Source of the DNA: Bacillota bacterium
GTDB lineage: Bacteria > Bacillota > Clostridia > Lachnospirales > Lachnospiraceae
Length of the DNA: 64,000 nt
Reading direction: 5' to 3'
NCBI GenBank assembly: GCA_023393095.1
Contig: JAEWMT010000002.1
Coordinates: forward strand, 27,473 to 91,472
This document shows, piece after piece, positions 1-8,466 of this stretch (position 1 is the stretch's first letter; each line of letters starts with the position of its first letter). The notes beneath the pieces are model-generated. The model searched no databases. It was not told where the DNA came from and saw only the letters and a list, made by a program, of their open reading frames with translations. Position numbers and translations under genes: made by a program.

Positions 1-1235
1 CGAATTTCTTTCGAGGTTTCCTGCTTTCTTTGAAGCTGTAATTCCTTATAATTCATCTGCAGAGCCTCTATGCAGATATCAAAGCGATCTAATAGCGGCT
101 GTGAAATGCGCCCAAGATATCGTTTGACTAGATTAATGGAACAGCTGCATTTGTTCCTGTCCGGATAATAACCGCAGCTGCATGGATTCATGGCAGCAAC
201 AAGCATAAAGCCAGCAGGATATTTATAGGAAGCATTCAATCTGGCAATTGTAACAGACTTATCTTCCAGAGGCTGCCTTAATACTTCAATTGTATTCTTT
301 TGAAATTCGGGTAATTCGTCCAGAAACAGGACACCAAGATGCGCTAGGCTGATTTCTCCCGGCTTAGGAATTCGACCGCCCCCGACAAGAGCAGTCGATG
401 TAATCGTATGATGAGGATTTCGAAATGGTCTTTTTGTAATTAATGCCTGTTGATTAAGAAATCCGGCAATACTGTATATTTTAGAGATTTCCATGCTTTC
501 CTCAAAGGAAAGCTCCGGCATTATGGTTGGAATTCTTTTTGCGAGCATGGTTTTACCGGAACCGGGTGGACCAATCATCAGAATATTATGCATTCCGCTG
601 ACTGCGATCTCAATTGCTCGTTTTGCCGCCAGTTGTCCGGATACCTCCGCAAAATCAATTGCATCCTCACAATAACTTTGGTTAAATATCTGACTGACAT
701 CCACATACTCAGGTTCCATAGTCTGTCTTTCGCTAAGAAGATCCACCGCTTCAGCAAGAGTCGTAACACCATAGGTTATCATTCCCTGAACAACTGCTCC
801 CTCTTTTGCGTTTTCCTTAGGAACAATGCATTTAGTAAAGCCCTGCTGTTTTGCTGAATACACAATAGGCAGAACACCGTTAACCTTATTCACATTACCA
901 TTTAAACTGAGTTCTCCGACGATCAGAAAATCTTTAAGTTTCTCTTCGGGCAGATGGCCAAAGGCCGCAAGAATTGCAATTGCAACAGATAAATCAAACG
1001 CAGTGCCTTCTTTGCGGATATCCGCAGGGGACAGATTGACGGTGATACGCTTTGCCGGAAGCATGTATCCGGAATTCTTAAGAGCGATACGAACCCTCTC
1101 TCTTGCTTCCTTAACCTCTGAGCCCAGATAACCCACCATATCAAAAATAGGCAGACCATCGCTGACATCAGCTTCCACAGACACAATCAGTCCGTCAATA
1201 CCATGAATTGCGGCACTGTATGCTTTACTGAACAT
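1..1235 (-). CDS. comM: ComM/YifB-family Mg-chelatase-like AAA+ ATPase (3' end off window)
   Basis: The frame is open from an ATG at 1235 to the window edge, giving 411 codons of a family whose full length is about 510. An N-terminal Lon-protease-like domain (roughly residues 1-170) is followed by a Walker A motif GPPGSGKT and the family motif MNPCSCGYYPD. The C-terminal Mg-chelatase domain lies outside the window. AAAGGAG sits 6 nt before the start. In other bacteria ComM is a hexameric helicase that helps extend heteroduplex during natural transformation; many Firmicutes carry the gene without proven competence. It is divergent from ylmC/ymxH. Identity to family is firm; a role in DNA uptake is inference, although comEA and comEC also occur in this window. 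Confidence 0.93.
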   Translation of the reverse strand, partial: MFSKAYSAAIHGIDGLIVSVEADVSDGLPIFDMVGYLGSEVKEARERVRIALKNSGYMLPAKRITVNLSPADIRKEGTAFDLSVAIAILAAFGHLPEEKLKDFLIVGELSLNGNVNKVNGVLPIVYSAKQQGFTKCIVPKENAKEGAVVQGMITYGVTTLAEAVDLLSERQTMEPEYVDVSQIFNQSYCEDAIDFAEVSGQLAAKRAIEIAVSGMHNILMIGPPGSGKTMLAKRIPTIMPELSFEESMEISKIYSIAGFLNQQALITKRPFRNPHHTITSTALVGGGRIPKPGEISLAHLGVLFLDELPEFQKNTIEVLRQPLEDKSVTIARLNASYKYPAGFMLVAAMNPCSCGYYPDRNKCSCSINLVKRYLGRISQPLLDRFDICIEALQMNYKELQLQRKQETSKEI

Positions 1236-1288
1236 AAATACTCCTTTCATTGTCTCTCCCACAATGAAGGTATCATTTGCTTATGGGT

Positions 1289-1318
1289 AGTATAACATAG
1301 GGAGATATTGGATTTCAA
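1289..1318 (-). promoter_or_regulatory. Predicted sigma-A promoter of comM
   Basis: Read on the minus strand, TTGAAA and TATACT are separated by 18 bp, about 55 bp upstream of the comM start. The rest of the 1236-1544 gap holds the ylmC leader hairpin and no gene that I can see. Confidence 0.5.
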
Positions 1319-1465
1319 GAAGAAATCGAACTGAATTATTTCTACTGATACAACAACCTGCCCAAACAAAAACAAGAAATCCGTCGTGAAACACAAGTAT
1401 CTAGAGACTTTTTACAAATGTGCGCATATAATAAACCAAGATATAAGTTTTATTGTTGGTGATTA

Positions 1466-1538
1466 GTGTGAAGATATATTTTTTCACACATCAAATTTGT
1501 GCTAACGCCCAAATTCGCGGTGTTTCGGCAGAATGGAG
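1466..1538 (+). promoter_or_regulatory. Structured 5' leader of ylmC, related to the murD leader
   Basis: A perfect 7 bp stem (GTGTGAA / TTCACAC, 1466-1489) is followed by AATTTGTGCT, then GCC and GGC arms around a GCGGT loop, then GGCAGAATGGAG, whose GGAG serves as the ribosome binding site. The segment after the first stem matches the murD leader (17929-17972) at about 41 of 46 positions, while the first stem has unrelated sequence in the two places. No known riboswitch class was recognised. Confidence 0.5.
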
Positions 1539-1544
1539 ATTTAT

Positions 1545-1802
1545 ATGCGCATTTGTGAACTTAGGGAAAAGGAAGTAATTAATTGCAGAGACTGTGTAAG
1601 ACTTGGTTTTGTCTGCGATGTTGAATTTGATATATGTACCGGACAGATTACTCACATTATCGTGCCAGGTCCCTGTAAGGTATGGGGAATTCTAGGACGG
1701 GATCATGAATATGTAATTGGCCGCTCCTGCATTAAACAGATTGGCGTTGATATTATTCTTGTAGATATCGATATTGAAAAGTGTCTTCTGAAATGCATTT
1801 AG
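1545..1802 (+). CDS. YlmC/YmxH-family PRC-barrel sporulation protein
   Basis: An 85-residue protein starting MRICELREKEVI with a PRC-barrel-like fold throughout, typical of the YlmC/YmxH family, which is confined to spore-forming Firmicutes. Its molecular role is unknown. The start at 1545 is preferred over the in-frame ATG at 1533 because GGAG at 1535-1538 is correctly spaced for 1545 and lies inside the longer frame. It carries an unusual structured leader and is followed by a 55 bp palindrome before nrdR. A CATATAAT-like sequence near 1428 could be a sporulation-sigma -10, but I could not match a -35. Confidence 0.85.
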   Translation: MRICELREKEVINCRDCVRLGFVCDVEFDICTGQITHIIVPGPCKVWGILGRDHEYVIGRSCIKQIGVDIILVDIDIEKCLLKCI

Positions 1803-1846
1803 TATCCTTTCGTGCAGACCAATTTATTCTAATAATTATTAATTTG

Positions 1847-1901
1847 GGTTCGGGTGTCATATGTCCTATATGAGGTAAATCAGACTTATGACATCCGAAC
1901 C
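1847..1901. repeat. Miniature palindromic repeat (family A)
   Basis: A 55 bp imperfect palindrome that begins GGTTCGGGTGTCATA and ends with its near complement. The reverse strand reads GGTTCGGATGTCATAAGTCT then GATTTA, the same subterminal words as the left end of the 281 bp element at 41276. The flanks are AATTTG and AATTTC (5 of 6 identical), compatible with a target duplication. It looks like a deleted form lacking the long core. Confidence 0.7.
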
Positions 1902-1937
1902 AATTTCATATTTTCTAACTATTCTACAATAAACTCC

Positions 1938-1966
1938 TTGACCGTTTGGAAAAACTTAAATATAAT
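1938..1966 (+). promoter_or_regulatory. Predicted sigma-A promoter of nrdR
   Basis: TTGACC and a perfect TATAAT separated by 17 bp, 75 bp before the nrdR start. Confidence 0.75.
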
Positions 1967-2040
1967 CAAATTGTACATGTAATAGTTAAAACATGCTAGT
2001 ATTATAACTATTACTTCTGAACAGATTAGGAGGATCCACC

Positions 2041-2493
2041 ATGAAATGCCCTTTTTGTAGCAAGGATAATACAAGAGTAATTGATTCCAGACCGGCCGAC
2101 GAAAATAATTCCATTCGAAGAAGGCGCCAATGTGATGAATGCCAACGTAGATTTACTACGTATGAAAAAGTAGAGACAATTCCATTGGTAGTAATTAAGA
2201 AGGATAATAACCGTGAACCATATGACCGTGCTAAAATTGAAGCAGGTGTTTTCCGCTCCTGCCATAAGAGGCCGATTTCGGTAGATCAGATAACCACTCT
2301 TGTAGATGAAGTAGAAACCCTAATCTTTAACAGAGAAGATAAAGAAATCCCCAGTAATGTCATTGGCGAAATAGTTATGGATAAATTAAAGGATCTTGAC
2401 CCTGTCGCTTACGTACGTTTTGCTTCAGTTTACAGGGAATTTAAAGATGTCAGTACTTTTATGGATGAATTAAAAAAAATTTTAGACAATTAA
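2041..2493 (+). CDS. nrdR: Transcriptional repressor NrdR
   Basis: This 150-residue protein is a full-length NrdR. An N-terminal zinc ribbon has Cys pairs at 3/6 and 31/34, and an ATP-cone follows at about 49-139. NrdR senses dATP/ATP through the cone and represses ribonucleotide reductase operons at paired NrdR boxes; no nrd gene lies in the window. GGAGG is 7 nt before the ATG. It has its own promoter and a terminator, so it is probably monocistronic. Confidence 0.97.
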   Translation: MKCPFCSKDNTRVIDSRPADENNSIRRRRQCDECQRRFTTYEKVETIPLVVIKKDNNREPYDRAKIEAGVFRSCHKRPISVDQITTLVDEVETLIFNREDKEIPSNVIGEIVMDKLKDLDPVAYVRFASVYREFKDVSTFMDELKKILDN

Positions 2494-2516
2494 ATTAAGC
2501 GTATTGATTATACAAT

Positions 2517-2557
2517 AAAAACATTGCATACGAATATTCATATGTAATGTTTTTATT
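2517..2557 (+). terminator. Rho-independent terminator of nrdR
   Basis: The arms AAAAACATT and AATGTTTTT, extended by CAT/ATG, form a hairpin followed by T-rich sequence, 24 nt after the nrdR stop. Confidence 0.75.
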
Positions 2558-2582
2558 TGTATATTTAAATAATATTTCGGTG

Positions 2583-2617
2583 CCATAAGTCAGTTGTAAA
2601 TTTATGATGACTTATGG
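2583..2617. repeat. Short hairpin, possible relic of family A palindrome
   Basis: A perfect 10 bp inverted repeat (CCATAAGTCA / TGACTTATGG) with a 15 nt loop. The words CATAAGTCATC and the outer GGTTT resemble the right end of the family A elements at 28009 and 41276. It lies between convergent nrdR and the DUF1700 gene and might also act as a terminator. Confidence 0.45.
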
Positions 2618-2659
2618 TGTTTAAACCAAAGTTGATTGTTCAAATGTCAGATTGGTTGG

Positions 2660-3184
2660 CTAATATAATTGAAGTTGTTTCTTGCAGTTGTTTGCCACCC
2701 GTAAGAAATACTTAATGAGAATATGGCCGCATAAATATGTCAGAGCCATTAAAATGGCCGCTGTCAATAAACCTACCGGCATACTCAGAATTCGTGGCGC
2801 CTCTATATTAAATAACGTCATATTGACTGTTGGGTTGCCAAATGTCCGCATTACACCTCCAACGATTGATCCTATTGCACCTGCACCAAAAAGCAGTATC
2901 ATTCCACCGAATATAAAAACCATGAGAAAGCTTTTCATCCCAGTTGACATAAAGAACGGAATTGCTTTTAGAATGCGTTTATTTGTTGCATAGTATTCTC
3001 CAGCCAGTGAATTTGCAAGAACTTTGGAGTTTCCCAATCTTTTTATCACAACAGATTCATCTTTACCTGCTTCAATACTGTCAGCTATATGCTGTGCAAT
3101 TTCTCTTATAATATCTTCTTTTTGCTCCTCCGGTAGTCCTTTCAGGTTTTCCCTTAGCTCATTGATATAAGTCACCTTATCCAT
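2660..3184 (-). CDS. DUF1700/HAAS-type membrane protein paired with PadR
   Basis: A 174-residue protein with an N-terminal HAAS-like helical segment (ELRENLKGLPEEQKEDI, then a conserved GNSKVLANSLAGEY) and at least two membrane segments at about 85-115 and 135-160. Proteins of this kind are commonly encoded with PadR regulators and are thought to act as membrane partners in envelope stress control, but the mechanism is not settled. The start at 3184 (MDKVTYIN) follows AAAGGAG; the ATG six codons earlier overlaps that site. The gene begins 17 nt after the padR stop, so the two are co-transcribed. No DUF4097 gene, a frequent third member, follows. Confidence 0.8.
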   Translation of the reverse strand: MDKVTYINELRENLKGLPEEQKEDIIREIAQHIADSIEAGKDESVVIKRLGNSKVLANSLAGEYYATNKRILKAIPFFMSTGMKSFLMVFIFGGMILLFGAGAIGSIVGGVMRTFGNPTVNMTLFNIEAPRILSMPVGLLTAAILMALTYLCGHILIKYFLRVANNCKKQLQLY

Positions 3185-3201
3185 ATGATTTACTCCTTTC
3201 A

Positions 3202-3525
3202 TTACAATAAATTATTGATTTCTTTTGATAATCCAACCCAAGTTTGTGACATCTTATTCAGTAACTCAAGTCCTAAAGCAGTCAGCGTGTAGTATTTCCG
3301 TGGTGGGCCATTTTCAGATTCCAGCCAATATGCTTCCAATTTTTTTTCCTTTTGTAATCTTCGCAATAAAGGATATAATGTACCTTCTGTTATAGCAAGA
3401 TATTGAAAGCTTTCCAGATTTGAAACTATCTCATAGCCATAACAGGCTTTCTTATGAATTAACTGCAAGACACAAAATTCCATGATGCCACGTCTTAGCT
3501 GTGTTAACCATTCAAAGTCATCCAT
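3202..3525 (-). CDS. PadR-family transcriptional regulator
   Basis: A 107-residue winged-helix protein of PadR type. The N-terminal QLRRGIMEFCVLQLI helix, the Y-G-Y-E-I recognition region and the wing with GPPRKYYTLT are all visible, followed by a short C-terminal dimerisation helix (PadR-s1 subfamily). The start at 3525 is fixed by TGGAGG 8 nt upstream; the longer frame has no site. Members of this group usually repress their own operon and respond to envelope-active compounds. The promoter in front contains a palindromic GTGTAACAC, a plausible autoregulatory operator. Confidence 0.9.
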   Translation of the reverse strand: MDDFEWLTQLRRGIMEFCVLQLIHKKACYGYEIVSNLESFQYLAITEGTLYPLLRRLQKEKKLEAYWLESENGPPRKYYTLTALGLELLNKMSQTWVGLSKEINNLL

Positions 3526-3543
3526 ATATTCACCTCCAAGTAC

Positions 3544-3572
3544 AGTGTAACACATGGTACTGTGCAGTGCAA
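3544..3572 (-). promoter_or_regulatory. padR promoter with candidate PadR operator
   Basis: On the minus strand TTGCAC and TACACT are 17 bp apart. The palindrome GTGTAACAC (or its complement GTGTTACAC) overlaps the -10, and flanking GTAC repeats extend the symmetry. This layout is common for autoregulated padR genes. Confidence 0.55.
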
Positions 3573-3700
3573 GGTATTTTAATAAATTTATTTGAAGTAT
3601 TTCATTATTTTTAGTTAGCAATACTAGGGCTTTCATAAAATAGGCGTAATTACGAACATAATAAAATTATAATTATGATATGAGTGTAGCGTTCTTTCTC

Positions 3701-4522
3701 TTAAAATTTAAAATCCGGCTGCAAATAATCCTTAATATCTGAGTAATTACCTTCAAATTCCGCATGATCACCGATATAATTTGGAACTCCCAAGCTGATC
3801 CCCAGCCGATCCTCAGTAAGATAACTATAAATACCCATTTGGTTATCCGAATCTATCCTATCTGCATTTTGAAACCCTGATAATAAATCTTCATCGCTCA
3901 AATTGGCTATGTAATCTTTTACAGCCTTATTCCATTCTGCATTTTCCTGAAACGGGGAAATATACTCCCAGGTTCGGAAGTTTTTCACAAAATCTTCGCT
4001 TAATATTACAACATCAGAGAGTTTCATCCGATTACTGGATGACTTATTTATATTCGTAGTATAAACCAACTCTGTAGGATGTGCAGAGGTCGGATTGTTA
4101 TATGCTGCCGTATATAATATACTGATATAATTTTCATTATTCAATTTCATTTCATACTTTATTCTCAGTATGGTTGGTGTCCGGTTCGAAGGTATTTTCG
4201 CAGGCGCAGTAATTGGATGAAAGGAATAGATTGCAAGAATTTTGTTAAAGTCCTCCTCTATGATCTGATTCCATCGACTTAATTGTTCCTCACTGCCACC
4301 TGATACCAGCATAGGATATTCTGCTTCTACCCCCTCTTTATTATATTGCTTCGTTATAACCTGAACCGTTATATTCTGATCTGTAGCCGAACTCAGAGTA
4401 CTTATATTAAGGCTTTTAGACTCCCTCCCATTATTCTGCTGCGATATTTTTACAGTAAGAAATACATCCAACAATATCAGCAATAAAGCAATGGCACATT
4501 CAAACTTTATTTTCCCGTTCAT
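3701..4522 (-). CDS. Secreted or membrane-anchored DUF3298/DUF4163-like protein
   Basis: A 273-residue protein with one N-terminal hydrophobic segment (about residues 8-24, uncleaved anchor or signal peptide). The extracytoplasmic part resembles the DUF4163 + DUF3298 (RsiV-like) arrangement: a strand-rich region with YPMLVSGG, a YTAAYNNPTSAHPTEL stretch and the closing element MKLSDVV. Such domains occur in RsiV anti-sigma factors and in PdaC-type wall enzymes. No catalytic domain is present here, so the function is unknown. The start at 4522 (MNGKIK) follows AGGAG; an ATG eight codons upstream has no site. Confidence 0.65.
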   Translation of the reverse strand: MNGKIKFECAIALLLILLDVFLTVKISQQNNGRESKSLNISTLSSATDQNITVQVITKQYNKEGVEAEYPMLVSGGSEEQLSRWNQIIEEDFNKILAIYSFHPITAPAKIPSNRTPTILRIKYEMKLNNENYISILYTAAYNNPTSAHPTELVYTTNINKSSSNRMKLSDVVILSEDFVKNFRTWEYISPFQENAEWNKAVKDYIANLSDEDLLSGFQNADRIDSDNQMGIYSYLTEDRLGISLGVPNYIGDHAEFEGNYSDIKDYLQPDFKF

Positions 4523-4751
4523 TAAACTCTCCTGATTATAATCCATTCATTCCATATTTATGCAAATAATTTATGAATATAAGTAATCACGTTATATAAT
4601 TTAATTGAAGTGTAGGAAAAATTATGAGCAGAGTATATTTTCCGAGCCCGAACGGCATACGAAATACATATTTCCTTTTCGAGAGAAGCGATTCTGCATG
4701 GAGTGCTTATTAGTTGATAGGACGCAATTTCATAGCATGAAATAGAAAATC

Positions 4752-5123
4752 CTATAATCTTCTTCCGCATTTCGGACAGTACGCAAAATCCTGTGTGATC
4801 CGATAACCGCAACCCGGGCAATTTAACTGAGCACTATATTCGGTCTGAGGTGTCATATGAAGGTCACTTTCCTTAAGTGTAATATTTTCTCCTCTTTGTA
4901 TCTTTTTACCTAATGCGGGGTCTATCTCATAAGTATATTTACAGCAGGAACTTTTGACATAATAACGTTTGTGCCAGCGAAATACCGGAATGAAAAACAG
5001 ACTAAGATACATATAAGTAATATAAACCTCAAATCGTCCATATTGTCCGCACCTTGAACAAAGCATGGTTTGTATAAAATCCAGCTTCTTTTCACCATTT
5101 GAAATACCAAAAATCAAAAACAT
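4752..5123 (-). CDS. Zinc-ribbon protein of unknown function
   Basis: A 123-residue protein starting MFLIFGISNGEKKLDF. It has one CSRCG zinc knuckle at about 22-26, a short hydrophobic YLSLFFIPVFRW stretch, a CC pair, and a second zinc ribbon at the C terminus (CPGCG and CPKCG). Small proteins of this type (zinc-ribbon_15-like) are widespread in Clostridia without a defined role. The upstream site (AAAGG, long spacing) is weak. The 229 bp between it and the DUF3298-like gene shows no gene or clear signal. Confidence 0.75.
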   Translation of the reverse strand: MFLIFGISNGEKKLDFIQTMLCSRCGQYGRFEVYITYMYLSLFFIPVFRWHKRYYVKSSCCKYTYEIDPALGKKIQRGENITLKESDLHMTPQTEYSAQLNCPGCGYRITQDFAYCPKCGRRL

Positions 5124-5185
5124 AACAACACATGCCTTTCACATTTAATGACCCTAAGTATATCATAAATTACCCTGTTATCCAA

Positions 5186-6235
5186 TTAAATATGGCTTTT
5201 CCTTTGTGCCTTCATAATTCTGTGGTGGGTAAAAAGATAGACCAGAAAACTAATTAGGAGCGGTAGATAGAAGTTAATAATCCTGTTTAGAAGCATGGCT
5301 GAGGCCAAATCCTGTTGCGGATAAAACTGACCATACATAATTAAAAATGATTTTTCTGCAATACCTACAGATCCTGGCAGAGGTACTGCGGCAGCAGCAA
5401 TATTAATAAAAGACTGTCCTGCTATTAAGTCAAGAGCATTATATTTTGTATATCCAAAACTAAGATAAACCAAATATGCCACCAAACAAAATGCAACCCA
5501 TTGAAAGGCTGTGACTATGAATACTTTTACAAAAAGATCCGGATGTTTTAAGATGATTTTAGCCTTTTCCCGATAAGAAATAATCAATACGTCGAACTTA
5601 ATACGAACCTCCTCCTGATTTTTAATAATGTGAAGCTTTTGACCCAGTTTAAAAATCACATCCATTAAAAACGGTATGATTGTTCTTGAAAACATTAGGG
5701 CGGATAGTATTAATGTTAACCCTATCATAACGACCGATCCTGCTAATAATAAATAGATAAACCAATGTGCTGACCCAGTAAGTAATCCATATCTTAGAAA
5801 AGCCAATATTCCTCCCATAAAGATAATTACAATCTGACTGATAAAGATCATAAGAAAAATGGTAATGGCAGAAATATCCACATGTAAGTTATCTTTATTC
5901 ATGTAATAAACCTGGGCCGGCTGTCCACCGCTCGCTCCCGGAGTGATCGCACCAAAATAATTGCCAATATAGGCATATTCAATGCAGTTTTTATAGGACA
6001 CTGTCTGACCAAGTCTCTTCATAATTATATTAAAGTTGATACCTTGACATCCGGCATAGAAAAACATCAGACAAATTCCAGCCAAAAGATATCGTGGATT
6101 TGTCCCCCAGGCAGCCTGTTCAAGTTCTCTGTAGGAATATTCTTTTAGAATCATAATAACAGTAATTATCATTAAAAAAATCATTAAAAATATACTTCGC
6201 AATTGGTTTTTTCTACTGACTATTTTATCTTTCAT
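5186..6235 (-). CDS. YbhN/UPF0104-type integral membrane protein (lysylphosphatidylglycerol-synthase TM region)
   Basis: A 349-residue polytopic protein with about 8 predicted membrane segments and the family hallmark stretch GNYFGAITPGASGGQPAQVYYM at about 92-113. This matches the flippase-like domain of MprF and the AglD/YbhN family. It lacks MprF's cytosolic aminoacyl-transfer domain, so it cannot make lysyl-PG by itself. In other bacteria, members move or help move lipids or lipid-linked sugars; the substrate here is not known. GAGG lies 10 nt before the ATG. It stands alone between two non-coding gaps. Confidence 0.85.
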   Translation of the reverse strand: MKDKIVSRKNQLRSIFLMIFLMIITVIMILKEYSYRELEQAAWGTNPRYLLAGICLMFFYAGCQGINFNIIMKRLGQTVSYKNCIEYAYIGNYFGAITPGASGGQPAQVYYMNKDNLHVDISAITIFLMIFISQIVIIFMGGILAFLRYGLLTGSAHWFIYLLLAGSVVMIGLTLILSALMFSRTIIPFLMDVIFKLGQKLHIIKNQEEVRIKFDVLIISYREKAKIILKHPDLFVKVFIVTAFQWVAFCLVAYLVYLSFGYTKYNALDLIAGQSFINIAAAAVPLPGSVGIAEKSFLIMYGQFYPQQDLASAMLLNRIINFYLPLLISFLVYLFTHHRIMKAQRKSHI

Positions 6236-6324
6236 TATTTATCATCCTCGTAGAATTTATTTATCCAATCTAATAGTTAATTAACGATATGCTTTATTAT
6301 TACCGAATGTACCGTTTCTATGAA

Positions 6325-6366
6325 AAGAACCTGCAAAAAGGTATTAGTACCTTTTTATAGGTTCTT
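6325..6366. terminator. Strong hairpin in the 6236-6754 gap
   Basis: AAGAACCT/AGGTTCTT outer and AAAAAGGTA/TACCTTTTT inner stems, 42 nt in total. It lies between the LytTR regulator and the YbhN-like gene and could end transcription from the regulator or begin the YbhN leader. I saw no promoter of good quality in this gap. Confidence 0.5.
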
Positions 6367-6478
6367 ATAAAACTATAATTACAATTAACACTATAGAAAA
6401 CGATTAACATATGGAAGTCAAATGTAATTTATGTAATGGTTTTGGATTCATATTCATTCCTTAAATAGCAAAATAATA

Positions 6479-6519
6479 TATGCATGAAGATCAACTTGTT
6501 CAGTTATTCTTCATGCATA
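6479..6519 (-). terminator. Probable terminator downstream of the LytTR regulator
   Basis: A perfect 12 bp stem (TATGCATGAAGA / TCTTCATGCATA) with a 17 nt loop, about 235 nt after the regulator stop. A T-tract is weak. The 235 nt between contain a 37-codon frame (6511-6624) with no good ribosome binding site. Confidence 0.5.
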
Positions 6520-6754
6520 CATTCCTGTCGTATATTCCCCATACAACCTGTGATAGGCTAAGAGCATTCCAGTACTCCTAAACACTATGGCACTTAATAA
6601 TGTAACTGTTTTTATAAAATGCATCAAGTGATCTACTCTAAATTACATGAATTATTGATTAAACTACATTATTGTAGAGCAAAAATAATATTACACTTAC
6701 AATTCGGTTATATTTCCTTCCTATTCTGCAAGTACTTATGATTAAAATAACAAA

Positions 6755-7477
6755 TCAGCTTAACCCAGGATATTCCAAGTAGTTTTTTTTCGCATTCTTA
6801 CTGTAGGTACGCCCTACTGTAAAAACCTCACCCTTCTTCATTATTGCACGGTTTCCCTCAATAGATGCCAGCTCATCCATATTAACAATAACCCCCTGAT
6901 TTATTTGAACAAAATTACGTTCAAGGCGGCTAGCTAATGAAGTTATTGTTTCATAGACATAATGCCATCCTGTTTTTGTTATAATAATGCTCTGAGTCTT
7001 CTTACGTTCAATATAAAGAATGCTTGACTGATTTATTTTTTTCTTAATATTATTTACCGTAATAATTAACGGAGAGGCCTGTGCTCTTCTACTAATATAA
7101 TTCACCTGAATGATAGCTTTCTTAAATAGTCTCTCCAGTCGTTCAGAATCTATAGGTTTTGGAAGATAGCCAAATGCTTCTACCGCAAATGCATCAAATG
7201 CATATTCCCTATGACCAGAGATAAAGATTGTTATAACTTTAGGGTTTTTCCTTAGAAGCCTGGATGCTATGGCTATACCGTTCATACTTTTAAGGTCGAT
7301 ATCTAGGAAAGCAATATCGATTGTATTTTTTTCCATATATTCAACCAGCTTTTCCCCTCGTAAAAAACCTATTACATTAGCATTAATTCTATATTTCTTC
7401 ACTAGCTCTTCTATATAAGTATAATTAATTCTAAGAGCGATATTCTCATCGTCACATATAGCAATATTTATTTTCAT
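6755..7477 (-). CDS. LytTR-type response regulator
   Basis: A 240-residue protein with a receiver domain (acidic pair D9/D10, phosphoacceptor D59 in FLDID, K107 in YLPKPID) and a C-terminal LytTR DNA-binding domain from about 140 (VNNIKKKINQSSILYIERKK ... FVQINQGVIVNMDELASIEGN). This is the AgrA/LytR class, which binds direct repeats upstream of target operons. It is encoded 51 nt after its GHKL kinase. GGGGAAAT precedes the start. No agrB or agrD gene is visible, so the signal is unknown. Confidence 0.9.
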   Translation of the reverse strand: MKINIAICDDENIALRINYTYIEELVKKYRINANVIGFLRGEKLVEYMEKNTIDIAFLDIDLKSMNGIAIASRLLRKNPKVITIFISGHREYAFDAFAVEAFGYLPKPIDSERLERLFKKAIIQVNYISRRAQASPLIITVNNIKKKINQSSILYIERKKTQSIIITKTGWHYVYETITSLASRLERNFVQINQGVIVNMDELASIEGNRAIMKKGEVFTVGRTYSKNAKKNYLEYPGLS

Positions 7478-7528
7478 ATGGATTTCCCCACTATATCTTT
7501 CGTAACTAAGAAGTGATTAAAAGTTATC

Positions 7529-8284
7529 TTATACCGGTAGTATTACATGAACATTAAAATACTCTTCATCATATTCAAACATAATCTCACCATTATATTT
7601 TTGAACAATATCCCTGATCTTTTCTGTTCCAATTCCATGAAGTAAGGAATTTGCCTTATTACTGATGAATTTTCCTCTTTTTAAAACTGGGATCAAACCG
7701 ATGGAATTTTCACAGCTAATTACACATCCTTCTTCCGTTTTCTGTATCATCAGCTGTATGTATTTGTTATGCTTGGATTTCTCTGCAGATTCAATCGCAT
7801 TATCCAATATATTGCATAGTAAGGAACAGATATCCTTGCTCTGCATATTTATGTCTTGGGTTGTAATTATACTTGTAAAATCGATATTTTTTCCCTTGGC
7901 GAGGCACTTTTTTGAATTTAGCAGTATGGATAAGGTTTTATTTTCAGTAAGTATCAGATCGTTAGCTAATTCCACATCCTCATATATTTGATCAATATAA
8001 TCCTTTAATTCCTCGTATCTTTCTTCTTTGGCTAACGATTTAATCAAACCTAGATGGTTATTCAAATCGTGTCTCAACTTTCGCAGCGTATCCGTTATGG
8101 TTACCATATCGATATTCAGCTTCAATTCCATTTCAGCCTGTTGTAGTTTTGACTGAATAGCCATTCCTTCATTGGTCTTCTTCTTAATACACAATACCAG
8201 TGCTACGGTAATAGGAAATATAATAATGCTTAAAAAGACAATGAAAATATCATCAAATCTGTTGATAAAATTAACAATTCCCAT
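7529..8284 (-). CDS. GHKL sensor kinase (short, single membrane segment)
   Basis: A 251-residue kinase with one membrane helix (about residues 12-33), an H-box LRHDLNNHL, an N-box CNILDNAIESA and a G-box HGIGTEKI, the AgrC/CitA-like HPK10 pattern. It lacks the usual five to seven membrane helices of peptide-sensing AgrC kinases, so it either senses through a partner or from the cytoplasm or membrane. The start at 8284 follows AGAGGA; the longer frame would need a TTG with no site. It is co-transcribed with the downstream LytTR regulator. Confidence 0.88.
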   Translation of the reverse strand: MGIVNFINRFDDIFIVFLSIIIFPITVALVLCIKKKTNEGMAIQSKLQQAEMELKLNIDMVTITDTLRKLRHDLNNHLGLIKSLAKEERYEELKDYIDQIYEDVELANDLILTENKTLSILLNSKKCLAKGKNIDFTSIITTQDINMQSKDICSLLCNILDNAIESAEKSKHNKYIQLMIQKTEEGCVISCENSIGLIPVLKRGKFISNKANSLLHGIGTEKIRDIVQKYNGEIMFEYDEEYFNVHVILPV

Positions 8285-8466
8285 TGGATAATATCCTCTT
8301 TTTTGTAATTCTGTATTAATCAAATGTTCAATTTTTGTGCATTATTTACAATTTTAACCATGTCAACACACCTATTTATAATCTATATCATACTATAATT
8401 TTAAAAAAATGCAAAGAATTTTTAAGTATTTTTGTCTTCTGATAAAATTATCCCATTTTGAAAAAT

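Noticed and set aside
450..1131. Overlapping plus-strand and minus-strand frames (450-857, 826-1131, 923-1186)
   Set aside because: They are shadows of comM, whose minus-strand frame is open from 1235 to the window edge and carries all family motifs.
4558..4821. 87-codon minus-strand frame
   Set aside because: It starts inside the zinc-ribbon gene in another frame, has no RBS and no recognisable domain.
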